64,000 nt of DNA from Conchocele bisecta. Taxonomy: Eukaryota > Mollusca > Bivalvia > Lucinida > Thyasiridae. The stretch covers positions 21,751,505 through 21,815,504 of the forward strand of contig CM055274.1 of the NCBI GenBank assembly GCA_029237695.1. Direction: 5' to 3'. Positions 1 through 10,300 of this stretch are shown piece after piece (position 1 is the first letter of the stretch; each line of letters begins with the position of its first letter). The notes under the pieces were generated by a model, which saw nothing but the letters and a program-made list of their open reading frames with translations, did not search any database and was not told where the DNA came from. Made by a program: the position numbers and the translations under genes.

Positions 1-827
1 GGTTGATCCAATATACTGTTTAACCAGCATTACCGAGGCATATATTATACAGATGCCATGGTATTTCGATAGTTCGACATACAACTCAGCGCATTTTGTA
101 TGAACATGGTGATATTATTTGTTTCTAAGCGGACATTTTGAAATTAAAATTGGCAAAAATATATATGACATACATTATTTTACCGTACTAAGGATATGTC
201 ATTATGCATTTTAATTGTGTGTAATACATGACCTTAGACGTCAAATTCTTGGATGTGGCGGCCCTATAGAATTGTAAAACAAATATATCTCTGTAACAGA
301 AACATGCCAACACAAGTGAAAGTTTGCTTTTAATATTATTTGACACGAATGTTACAATATTCTATATATATACCAAGTAACGTTTTACGCTGCAGAATGG
401 GCAAATGGAAACAAATCCGGAATTTCAAAATGGTAGTGGACTAAATTTTATATTAGATGCTCTTCGAAAAATGTAAAATCTGCTATTAGACAAAGTTTTA
501 ACGTTGTTAAAATTGACAATTTTGACGCTAGAGTATGAATTGTTTATTCGCCGAAAATTACGTCAACAACTGACGTCAATTACGTCCCGCGAACGTCTAT
601 GAGGAAATATCTCCTTTAAGAAAATAAATCCCAGAATCACGGTAAATCACAGGGTAGCATGTAATATGCGTATCTAATCAAATGGTGGGTACGACAATTT
701 GTTATCACTCACGACAGATTTCATTCGGTCAATACACATCTAGTTAACAGATAAATTAAGATGTGCATGGACGAAGCCATACAATACATAATACGTAACG
801 TATGATTACAATGGTAAACATGCCCAC
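1..827 (-). other. Start of intron 1 of the left-edge C1q gene
   Basis: This follows exon 1 on the minus strand and runs off the left edge, so the acceptor and C1q exon should lie outside the window. No coding sequence is visible. It is a close copy of 39690-40474, the matching intron stretch of the second C1q gene. Several ACGTC motifs occur at 560-600 and recur in the copy; they could be CRE-like sites or simply duplicated sequence. Confidence 0.6.
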
Positions 828-1014
828 CTTGTTTGTGTTGAGCCGCCTGCACCGCGGCCATCTGTTGTTTCAGAGTGTGGATATCAGACACATAGTCGTC
901 TTCCAACAGTCGGCGGTCCCTCTTCCCTTCCACATGTGCACAGTCCGCCAGCAGGATAAACGTGCACACCACCGCCGCCAGGAGGCAGGAATAGGTCGTG
1001 TATGTTGGCATCAT
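828..1014 (-). CDS. C1q-domain protein, exon 1 (signal peptide and short helix)
   Basis: This is the first coding exon of a secreted globular C1q-type protein, a family of extracellular trimeric pattern-recognition and adhesion proteins. It encodes 62 residues plus one base. Residues 8-24 form a hydrophobic secretion signal (CLLAAVVCTFILLADC). A charged stretch (KRDRRLLEDD) follows, then a helix with heptad-like spacing (IHTLKQQMAAVQAAQHKQ) of the kind that trimerises short C1q proteins. The donor CAAG/GTGGGC is phase 1 and fits the phase of every C1q acceptor in this window, where the joined codon gives Gly. I prefer the ATG at 1014: an upstream in-frame ATG at 1032 would fall almost on the start site predicted from the TATA box. 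The C1q exon must be left of the window. The second copy at 40475-40661 is nearly identical and has the same length. Confidence 0.75.
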
Positions 1015-1058
1015 GGTAGAATACAATGGCATATGGAAAATAACGTGTCGACGCGCGG

Positions 1059-1066
1059 CTTTTATA
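1059..1066 (-). promoter_or_regulatory. TATA box of the left-edge C1q gene
   Basis: TATAAAAG on the minus strand lies 45-52 bases upstream of the preferred ATG. This predicts a start site near 1035 and a short leader of about 20 bases. At the equivalent place upstream of the second exon 1 the sequence reads TTCTTAAAG, so the box is lost there. Confidence 0.6.
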
Positions 1067-1139
1067 ATAGAACACATGCCTGCCTTATCTTAAAGGTACT
1101 GAGTGGCAGATACGTGTATAAAGTGATGAACTAGATAAA

Positions 1140-2240
1140 GAAAAATGATTTCATTGTAGATTTGCGCCGTGTATCTGAAACTATTTGTACATATAAGTGG
1201 CCTGTACTAAACTTAAGATCGTTAAAAAGCGTTTCAGGACACTTCAATTAATAATGGTACCATTTCCAGATTGGCTTCATTGATGGAACCTACAATCACA
1301 TTGGTATATGTACACACCAACTAACAGTGATACGTTCAGTAGCTTGTGCGAAATGTAGCATAACGTAGTTTATGTATAGTATTCAACATCACACACCCAC
1401 TAGTCCCGAGCTACCTGAAAAATAAGAATTAATAATAACCTGCAGAAAACGCAAGTTACCAATGGATTTTTATAAATATGAATGAGCCAATGCATGTCAG
1501 AGTCAGATTGTTTATTATAGCATGTCGATGGAACAAACATATCGTTGTGCTTATAATGTTGAAATGACAGTATACATGTTGAAATGTTCGTCTTTTCTTC
1601 AGTAATCAATGAATTCCGACATTTTCATTTAGGATCATGACTTTTTTTTTCTGCACCAAAAAGTTCATCTTACATTTTTCAAGTTGAAACTTGTGGATGT
1701 CAGAGACAATTGCACGAAGGGATATTATGAAAAATATATACTGAAATATTTTGCATAGTGTGTGAGATATGGAAATTTGAAAGTTGGAGACATTTTTATC
1801 CACTCAATTTTTCCAATCCTTGAATACACAGAGGTGGACCTTTTGTGTTCGTTATTGTTTTCATAGTCGGGGAACTTAATAAAACTGTAAGCTTTATGGT
1901 ACGAAATACTACTCTGTTCTGAAGGCAAGGTGGCCGCCCTTGTAATAACAAAATGCCGAAAGTGTCACATTGTATTATATATTTTCCTGAATACCAGTCC
2001 TTTTTCAATTGATTATATGTACATGGATACAATCGTTTATTCACCAATTATGGTTATTTGAGGCGACAATGAAAGTAAGTACGTTACGAACATTAACAAC
2101 GATCAACACTTGTCTCGTAATATTCATGTATATACGGTATATGTCAGTACCTATTCATTCTGCTATAAATATAAATTAATATAATATATAATTATGTGGC
2201 TGGGTCTGGTGAAATGGGCATTGTGCTATGAGAACAAGTT
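1140..2240. repeat. Duplicated block A, copy 1 (upstream of C1q exon 1)
   Basis: This non-coding block recurs at 28360-29585 and 44240-45213. Shared landmarks are ATTAATAATGGTACC near the left end and GAGGCGACAATGAAAG near the right. Scattered short ORFs differ in frame between copies and carry stops, so I read none as a gene. The block sits directly upstream of C1q exon 1 in copies 1 and 3 and moved with those loci. Confidence 0.65.
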
Positions 2241-2501
2241 CATACCATCTGGCCAATAAGTGAATCTTCAACTTGATTACAACATTTTCCTCAATTTGAA
2301 ACTCGGTGTGAGTATGTTGCTCTCCCACTTGAAATTTAATGCGTATTCAGCTAAACCAGATGCGTAACATACACTAGTACGCGACTTGTCAGGAGCTCGG
2401 CTACATTGTGATTTCATGCATTTTGTACCTGAGCGACTGCCCGAACTAACGGCCCCTTTTCAAACGTACCAAAGTGTATACCACAAGTTAATGTATTCCA
2501 G

Positions 2502-2906
2502 GGGTGAAGTACCTGAGCGACTATCATAAGGAGCCCCGGATTCCTGTATACCTTCTCGTGGGCTGATGTTTCGGCATGATCAAGCTCCTGTCCACCCTCT
2601 GGTGGAACATTCAGTGGAAGTCATGTTTGACGACCACGACTCCGACGAAGTGGTCGCCTCAACCACCTACCGGACCATGGACAATATTCTAGTCTTGTTT
2701 CTCATCGGTTGGCACGAGATGGGCACGTACTGGACGTACAATATCGGAAGCCCCACTTTAAGCAGCTGTTACACGAGCCGAGTAACTGGTGCGACCGGAC
2801 GGTGTATATGTTCGCCGTGTACCAACAGGCCGGGTGTTATGGGATCATGGTTATGTACGTAATGGTGCTCTGTATGTGTTGCTGTTGCTACAAACGTTCC
2901 AAGTGA
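2502..2906 (+). pseudogene. TMEM272-like membrane protein, broken terminal exon
   Basis: TMEM272-like proteins are small four-pass membrane proteins of unknown function, numerous in bivalves. An acceptor (TGTATTCCAG at 2492-2501) is followed by a segment resembling the IPIYL(I/V)VG region: IPVYLLVG, a TGA at 2564, then CFGMIKLLSTLWW. The next frame gives a segment like the third membrane pass (MDNILVLFLIGW). A third frame gives NWCDRTVYMFAVYQQ, a hydrophobic segment, four consecutive Cys and KRSK before a stop at 2904-2906. In TMEM272-like proteins these segments come in this order in one frame; here they need one stop readthrough and two frame changes. I see this as a decayed last exon. The match is from memory of the family pattern, so the name is moderately supported; that the stretch was once coding is firmer (GC-rich, codon-like). 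Confidence 0.5.
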
Positions 2907-3735
2907 CGGAATTGTGTTCCATTACTGGGAACCCAAACGCCTAACGCATACATTCCGGATAAGCAAGCCCTATATCGTCTACGTATTACGCAAACGCAGG
3001 TTCCTGATAAGCACGTAACACTGGCACCACGGCAGAAAGTGGGTATCAACAATATTATATTTCAATTAATTTTCCGCCGGTGCTCTCCTCCACTATGTCT
3101 CTATAGTGGAAGAGAGCACCGACGGGTGGATGTCAAAATAGTATATGTCAACTATTGTCCCGTCGGTTTAGGGAGTTTCCAGCATATTTTCATTCCAATG
3201 ATGGGCCATTTCTGCCATCTACATAACTATGTAGAGACATAATGGATGAGAGCACAGACGGGACAATTGTTGAAATATAATGTTTTGGCAGCCACGTGTT
3301 GCCCTGGTGCAAGTGACACGTAATATAGGAACTACGCTAACGCTAAGTAAAAATGTGTAGGGTACTACATTCAGGTACAGAAACGGTCATACACTTGCTC
3401 TATCCTTTACACTCGGCGACAGAATGGAGTAGATATACAGCTGAACCTTTCTAAACCGGACAGCCCCTTTGCGGATAATTCTGCTGGGTTCATTTTCATT
3501 TATCTCCGATTGTACTGCCTGTTCGTGATTGTAAAGCATGATCTTGGATTTGTCAATATATGACTGCTTTACAGTGGAACCTGTCTAAACTGGGCCAGGG
3601 TTAGAGAGGTTACATTGTATTCTCATTCAAAGAAAGCCAATCTGTGGCATATACATATATATCACTAAAAGGGTGGAGTATGTTCCATTCTACACAGACA
3701 CGTTGATACACTATGCCAATGAGATGTTCTTTATT
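2907..3735. repeat. Duplicated block B, copy 1
   Basis: A non-coding block that recurs at 29990-30070 plus 31290-31670, where a 1.2-kb element interrupts it. Landmarks are GAGAGCACCGACGGGTGGAT near 3110 and a CCCGTCGG inverted repeat. No coding exon is visible. Confidence 0.55.
3438..3617. mobile_element. TA-target MITE, CAGTGGAACC family, internally expanded copy
   Basis: The ends are related to ACAGTGGAACCT and TCTAAACCGGACA and are flanked by TA on both sides. Short copies of the family are at 22552-22629 and 41407-41475. The same longer version is at 31678-31833 inside the duplicate of this block, so the insertion predates the block duplication. Confidence 0.5.
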
Positions 3736-3736
3736 A

Positions 3737-5075
3737 TATGACGAGTGTACGTATACGCAAAGCGTTTTGTCTTCATTTACTCATAATGATGGCCAATTAC
3801 AGCCTTCACACAACACGTGTATACATACGCAGACGAAATAATTTCACTTCTCTTTACATGGGGTGTATAGGTAACACATTTTACGTTTCGGCAATATGGA
3901 TAGATTTTCGGACATTTTGGGACCTTCTCTAACCAGAGATCTCTGACTGCGCGGGAACCATATAACTCTGGTTAGTAACCGTCATTGCCGTAAGGTACCA
4001 GTATCAATATGCCGCTGCAATTGGGCGAGTAACCCGAATGTTCTGTTGTACCTCCCGTTGTCATTTAGCGTAGCTTAACCCTTTCAACCCTGGATATCAT
4101 ACAGTCATGTTTATTCATACTAATTTTGGACTATTCCATTATTAATTAAATGTGGATTATTTTAGAAGTGAATAATAGTGACAAATGCTGCAGATCATGA
4201 TGAGACGGCTCGTTACGAGCCGGCTCATCTGGAACTGCAGTGTTTGCACACGTTGGAACTCTGCCCTCTATGCTTGAAACGGTTAAGTTCGCCTCATATG
4301 TTCAAAAACTTCGGCATCAGAGACGCGAATTCCAATAATGAACTACATGTAAAAGCTTGTTTTATGATCCTGTTTCATTTGTATGTAGCATGCATATCAC
4401 TTCAAGAAACAAATAGTGTTTAAAACAACTATATGTAATGAACACCGAGTGTGCGCATGTACGTAATACAAACATCGCTCTGTCTATATGTTTCCTTTTT
4501 CAGAAAGATGCATTGGAACTACTGGAAAATATCATGACTGTCACATTGTTTTACGTGTGACACATGTATGGTCGGCCTTTCCACCGCCAATCTCAGACAT
4601 TACTAAAAAGGCTGTTTCACGAAACCTTCCCAAAATGTTACGAAAAAACAATAATTTTGTTGATAATATTATTAATAAATTGTAAAGGTGTGAATGAGCT
4701 TACTTTTTATTTCGTCAAATTTGGTCTGCGATTGATTTATTACGAAAAATATTTTATCTATTTTAACTTGGGAGAAAATAGCTGGAGAACCTGGAAGAGT
4801 TTTGAAAGATGTTGACTCTGAAACTGGCTAGATAGCTTGAGCATGTTTATATAACCGTAACATTCGGGCAGGTTTCGCTGAACAGACAGTATTTATAGAT
4901 ATCAAGAGTATTAGTGAGTATAAGAAAGTAGGATTTCCAAGGATCATCGAGGAATCCTGTCGTTTCCATGCCGGGGCTAGTATTATATTTATCAGGTAAC
5001 GATGCACGTCATTCGAGCAAGTGCATGTATCTGGTTGTTTTTGCTGAAATGAACCTCGTACATTGTTATTACACT
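3737..5075. repeat. Duplicated block C, copy 1, with a hairpin at 4199-4230
   Basis: This block recurs at 20165-21200 and in part at 32190-32660. A conserved hairpin GACGGCTCGTTACGAGCCGG lies at about 4203. ORFs of 60-100 codons here look conserved between copies only because the DNA is duplicated; the copies differ by frame-breaking indels. No gene supported. Confidence 0.55.
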
Positions 5076-5200
5076 GAAGTCATTCAAAGCACCAAGTGGT
5101 GTTGTTATGTACTTCTTTAAGTGCTCATTACCGACATGCTCATATTGCGTCGTTACTCTAATGTCATTCTGAACACCAAGTGATGTTGTGATGTATATAC
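5076..5200. other. Spacer before the satellite unit
   Basis: I see nothing coding here. It contains a short copy of sequence also found at 17680-17720 (ACCAAGTGATGTTGTGATG-like), next to the inverted relative of the following flank. Confidence 0.3.
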
Positions 5201-5985
5201 ACTCCCGCCTGCGATTCTCTTACCAAGAATTGCAATCCAGCGGTCCTTGAATTGCAATTCGTCCCCTCTGGAATTGCAGTCTAATTGCGGTCCAATCGCG
5301 GTCCCGTTTTTGCGGTCATTCTTTCGCGATACCGTTTGTGCGGTCATTCTTTTGCGGTCCAGTTTGTGCGGTCATTCTTTCGCGATACCGTTTGTGCGGT
5401 CATTCTTTCGCTATTTGCGGTAAAAACTTAACGTATCATCGTTTAGTACAGTTTGTTTACATTATACAAACGTACTATACGAATATACAAGCATACGATA
5501 TCCGTTCGTATATACGATATATCCGTACGGATATGATATGAATATACAGTGGGTCATCGTGCGGTTAAAATATACCGATGCACCGGTTCATTTCGCATGT
5601 AAACATCCGGTTTTCATTTCGATCATCTGCCACAATTTTAAGTTTTTCAAAATGAATAAATTTTCAGTTTTACGATACAGAAACAATTTAAAACTGAGGA
5701 TTGTGAAGTACGGTATCACAGTGCATATACATGTGTGTTCAATACAGTAATTCATCAGTAATTCATCATTGTACTCCGCACCACCGCCGGGGACACAAAA
5801 CAATGATCCCCCACACACACCAGCCATCTACATTTGGCGTCCTAAAAGTACCGGTCTATATCCCACAGTGGGAACAATGTGTATCACCACCACCACCAGT
5901 TTTTGTCTATGACTACACTACACTACACCCCCACCCCCCCCCCCCCCCCCCCGACAACCACTTCTGTCTGTAACGCAGGATGACG
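5201..5985. repeat. Satellite flanking unit, copy 1
   Basis: This non-coding segment of 785 bp recurs at 6577-7318 with small indels. It begins CCTGCGATTCTCTTACCA, carries four near-identical 28-bp tandem repeats (GCGGTCATTCTTTCGCGATA...) from 5312 to about 5420, then an AT-rich stretch of short inverted repeats of CGATATCCGT/ACGGATAT near 5500, and ends with a poly-C tract of about 19 before the first satellite monomer. Copy 2 has only 7 C. Short ORFs across it are not protein-like. Together with the satellite it looks like one repeated module. Confidence 0.6.
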
Positions 5986-6576
5986 TGGCCGACATATCAA
6001 GTGCTAAACTAGTCCTGGTACGATGGCCTACTGATCAAGTGCTATGCTAGTCTTGGTGCGATGGCCGACTGATCAAGTTCTAAACTAGTCGTGGTGCGAT
6101 GGCCGTCTGATCAAGTTCTAAACTAGTCATGGTGCGATGGCCGACTGATCGAGTGCTAAACTAGTCTCGGTGCGATGGCCGACTGATCGAGTGCTATAAT
6201 AGTCCTGGTGCGATGACCGACTGATCAAGGGCTAAGATATTCCTGGTGCGATGGTCGACTGATCAAGTTCTAAACTAGTCCTGGTGCAATGGCCGACTGA
6301 TCAAGTTCTAAACTAGTCCTGGTGCGATGGCCGACTGATCGAGTGCTATACTAGTCCTGGTGCGATGGCCGACTGATCAAGGGCTAAACTAGTCCCGGTG
6401 CGATGGCCGACTGATCGAGTGCTATACTAGTCCTGGCGCGATGGCCGACTGATCAAGGGCTAAACTAGTCCCGGTGCGATGGCCGATTGATCAAGTGCTA
6501 AAGTTGTCCTGGTGTGATGGCCGACTGATCAAGTTAAAAACGAGTCCTGGTGTGATGGCCGACTGATTGAGTGCTT
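5986..6576. repeat. 38-bp satellite, array 1 (about 15 monomers)
   Basis: Tandem monomers read CTGGTGCGATGGCCGACTGA followed by TCAAGTGCTAAACTAGTC. Variants alternate at fixed positions (AAGTGCT, AAGTTCT, AAGGGCT, GAGTGCT). Nearly every monomer has TGATCA or TGATCG. The array stops inside a monomer at GTGCT, where flanking unit copy 2 begins. Confidence 0.9.
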
Positions 6577-7318
6577 CACTCGCGCCTGCGATTCTCTTAC
6601 CAAGAATTGCAATCCAGCGGTCCTTGAATTGCAATTCTTCCCCTCTGAAATTGCAGTCTAATTGCGGTCCAATCGCGGTCCCGTTTTTGCGGTCATTCTT
6701 TCGCGATACAGTTTGTGCGGTCATTCTTTCGCGGTCCAGTTTGTGCGGTCATTCTTTCGCGATACCGTTTGTGCGGTCATTCTTTCGCTATTTGCGGTAA
6801 AAACGTACTGTATCATCGTATAGTACAGTTTGTTTACATTATGCAAACGTACGATACGAATATTACACAAACATACGATATCCGTTCGTATATACGATAT
6901 ATCCGTACGGATATGATATGAATATACAGTGGGTCATCGTGCGGTTAAAATATACCGATGCACCGGTTTTCATTTCGATCATCTGCCACAATTTAATGTT
7001 TTTCAAAATGAATAAATTTTCAGTTTTACGATACAGAAACAATTTAAAACTGAGGATTGTGAAGTACGGTATCACAGTGCATATACATGTGTGTTCAATA
7101 TAGTAATTCATTAGTAATTCATCATTGTACTCCGCACCACCGCCGGGGACACAAAACAATGATCCCCCACACACACCAGCCATCTACATTTGGCGTCCTA
7201 AAAGTTCCGGTCTATATCCCACAGTGGGAACAATGTGTATCACCACCACCACCAGTTTTTGTCTATGACTACATTACACCCCCCCGACCACCACTTCTGC
7301 TTGTAACGCAGGATGACG
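6577..7318. repeat. Satellite flanking unit, copy 2
   Basis: This is a duplicate of 5201-5985, with four 28-bp GCGGTCATTCTTTCGCG-type repeats at 6689-6797 and a shorter C run (7) at the right end. It lies between the two satellite arrays, so the repeated unit is flank plus satellite. No gene seen. Confidence 0.6.
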
Positions 7319-10300
7319 TGGCCGACTGATCAAGTGCTAAACTAGTCCTGGTGCGATGGCCGACTGATCAAGTGCTATACTAGTCTTGGTGCAATGGCCG
7401 ACTGATCAAGTTCTAAACTAGTCATGGTGCGATGGCCGACTGATCGAGTGCTATAGTAGTCCTGGTGCGATGGTCGACTGATCAAGGGCTAAACTAGTCT
7501 CGGTGCGATGGCCGACTGATCAAGGGCTAAACTATTCCTGGTGCGATGGTCGACTGATCAAGTTCTAAACTAGTCCTGGTGCGATGGCCGACTGATCAAG
7601 TTCTAAACTAGTCCTGGTGCGATGGCCGACTGATCGAGTGCTATACTAGTCCTGGTGCGATGGCCGACTGATCAAGGGCTAAACTAGTCGCGGTGCGATG
7701 GCCAACTGATCAAGGGCTAAACTATTCCTGGGGCGATGGTCGACTTATCAAGTTCTAAACTCTTCCTGGTGCGATGGCCGACTGATCAAGTTCTAAACTA
7801 GTCCTGGTGAGATGTCCGACTGATCCAGTGCTCTACTAGTCCTGGTGCGATGGCCGACTGATCAAGGGTTAAACTAGTCCCGGTGCGATGGCCGACTGAT
7901 CAAGTGCTAAAGTAGTCCTAGTGTGATGGCCGACTGATCAAGTTCTAAACTAGTCCTGGTGTGATGGCCGACTGATTGAGTGCTATGCTAGTCCTGGTGC
8001 GATGGCCGACTGATCAAGTGCTAAAGTAGTCCTGGTGTGATGGTCGACTGATCAAGTGCTATACTCGGCATGGCCGACTGATCACGTGCTATACTGGGCA
8101 TGGTGAGATGGCCAATTGATCAAGTGCTATACTGGGCATGGTGCAATGGGCGACTGATCAAGCGCTATACTAGTTATGGTGCGATGGCAGACTGATCAAG
8201 TGCTCTACTAGTCCTGGTGCGATGGCCGACTGATCAAGTGCTATACTCGGCATGGCCGACTGATCACGTGCTATCCTGGGCATGGTGAGATTGCCAACTG
8301 ATCAAGTGCTATACTGGGCATGGTGCAATGGGCGACTAATCAAGCGCTATACTACTTATGGTGCGATGGCAGACTGATCAAGTGCTCTACTAGTCCTCGT
8401 GCGATGACCAACTGATCAAGGGCTAAACTAGTCCTGGTGCGATGTCCGACTGATCAAGTTCTATACTAGTCCAGGTGCGATGGCCGACTGATCAAGGGCT
8501 ACACTAGTCCTGGTGCGATGGCCGACTGATCAAGGGCTAAACTAGTCCTGGTGCGCTGGCCGACTGATCAAGGGCTAAACTAGTCCTGGAGCGATGGCCG
8601 ACTGATCTAGTTCTATGCTACATGTAGTCATGGTTAGATGGCCGACTGATCAAGTGCTAAACTAGTCCTGGTGCGATGGCCGACTGATCAAGTTCTAAAC
8701 TAGTCCTGGAGCAATGGCCGATTGATCAAGTTCTGAACTAGTCCTGGAGCGATGGCCCACTGATCAAGTGCTATACTCGGCATGGCCGACTGATCACGTG
8801 CTATACTGGGCATGGTGAGATTGCCAACTGATCAAGTGCTATACTGGGCATGGTGCAATGGGCAACTAATCAAGCGCTATACTACTTATGGTGCGATGGC
8901 AGACTGATCAAGTGCTCTACTAGTCCTGGTGCGATGACCGACTGATCAAGGGCTAAACTAGTCCTGGTGCGATGTCCGACTGATCAAGTTCTATACTAGT
9001 CCAGGTGCGATTGCCGACTGATCAAGGGCTACACTAGTCTGGTGCGATGGCCGACTGATCAAGGGCTAAACTAGTCCTGGTGCGATGGCCGACTGATCAA
9101 GGGCTAAACTAGTTCTGGATTGATGGCCGACTGATCTAGTTCTATGCTAGTCATGGTTAGATGGCCGACTGATCAAGTGCTAAACTAGTCCTGGTGCGAT
9201 GGCCGACTGATCAAGTTCTAAACTAAACTAGTCCTGGAGCAATGGCCGACTGATCAAGTTCTGAACTAGTCCTGGAGCGATGGCCGACTGATCAAGTGCT
9301 ATACTCGGCATGGCCGACTGATCACGTGCTATACTGGGCATGGTGAGATTGCCAACTGATCAAGTGCTATACTGGACATAGTGCAACGGGCGACTAATCA
9401 ATCGCTATACTACTTATGGTGCGATGGCAGACTGATCAAGTGCTCTACTAGTCCTGGTGCGATGACCGACTGATCAAGGGCTAAACTAGTCCTGGTGCGA
9501 TGTCCGACTGATCAAGTTCTATAATAGTCCAGGTGCAATGGCCGACTGATCAAGGGCTACACTAGTCTTGGTGCGATGGCCGACTGATCAAGGGCTAAAC
9601 TAGTCCTGGTGCGATGGCCGACTGATCTAGTGCTATACTCGGCATGGCCGACTGATCACGTGCTATACTGGGCATGGTGAGATTGCCAACTGATCAAGTG
9701 CTTATACTGGGAGGCATGTGCAATGGGCGACTAATCAAGCGCTATACTACTTATGGTGCGATGGCAGACTGATCAAGTGCTCTACTAGTCCTCGTGCGAT
9801 GACCAACTGATCAAGGGCTAAACTAGTCCTGGTGCGATGTCCGACTGATCAAGTTCTATACTAGTCCAGGTGCGATGGCCGACTGATCAAGGGCTACACT
9901 AGTCCTGGTGCGATGGCCGACTGATCAAGGGCTAAACTAGTCCTGGTGCGCTGGCCGACTGATCAAGGGCTAAACTAGTCCTGGAGCGATGGCCGACTGA
10001 TCTAGTTCTATGCTGCATGTAGTCATGGTTAGATGGCCGACTGATCAAGTGCTAAACTAGTCCTGGTGCGATGGCCGACTGATCAAGTTCTAAACTAGTC
10101 CTGGAGCAATGGCCGACTGATCAAGTTCTGAACTAGTCCTGGAGCGATGGCCCACTGATCAAGTGCTATACTCGGCATGGCCGACTGATCACGTGCTATA
10201 CTGGGCATGGTGAGATTGCCAACTGATCAAGTGCTATACTGGGCATGGTGCAATGGGCGACTAATCAAGCGCTATACTACTTATGGTGCGATGGCAGACT

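Noticed and set aside
4178..4423. ORF that seems conserved with 20248-20538 and includes DETARYEPAHL
   Set aside because: The similarity is due to segmental duplication of a hairpin-containing block, with frame-breaking indels on both sides.
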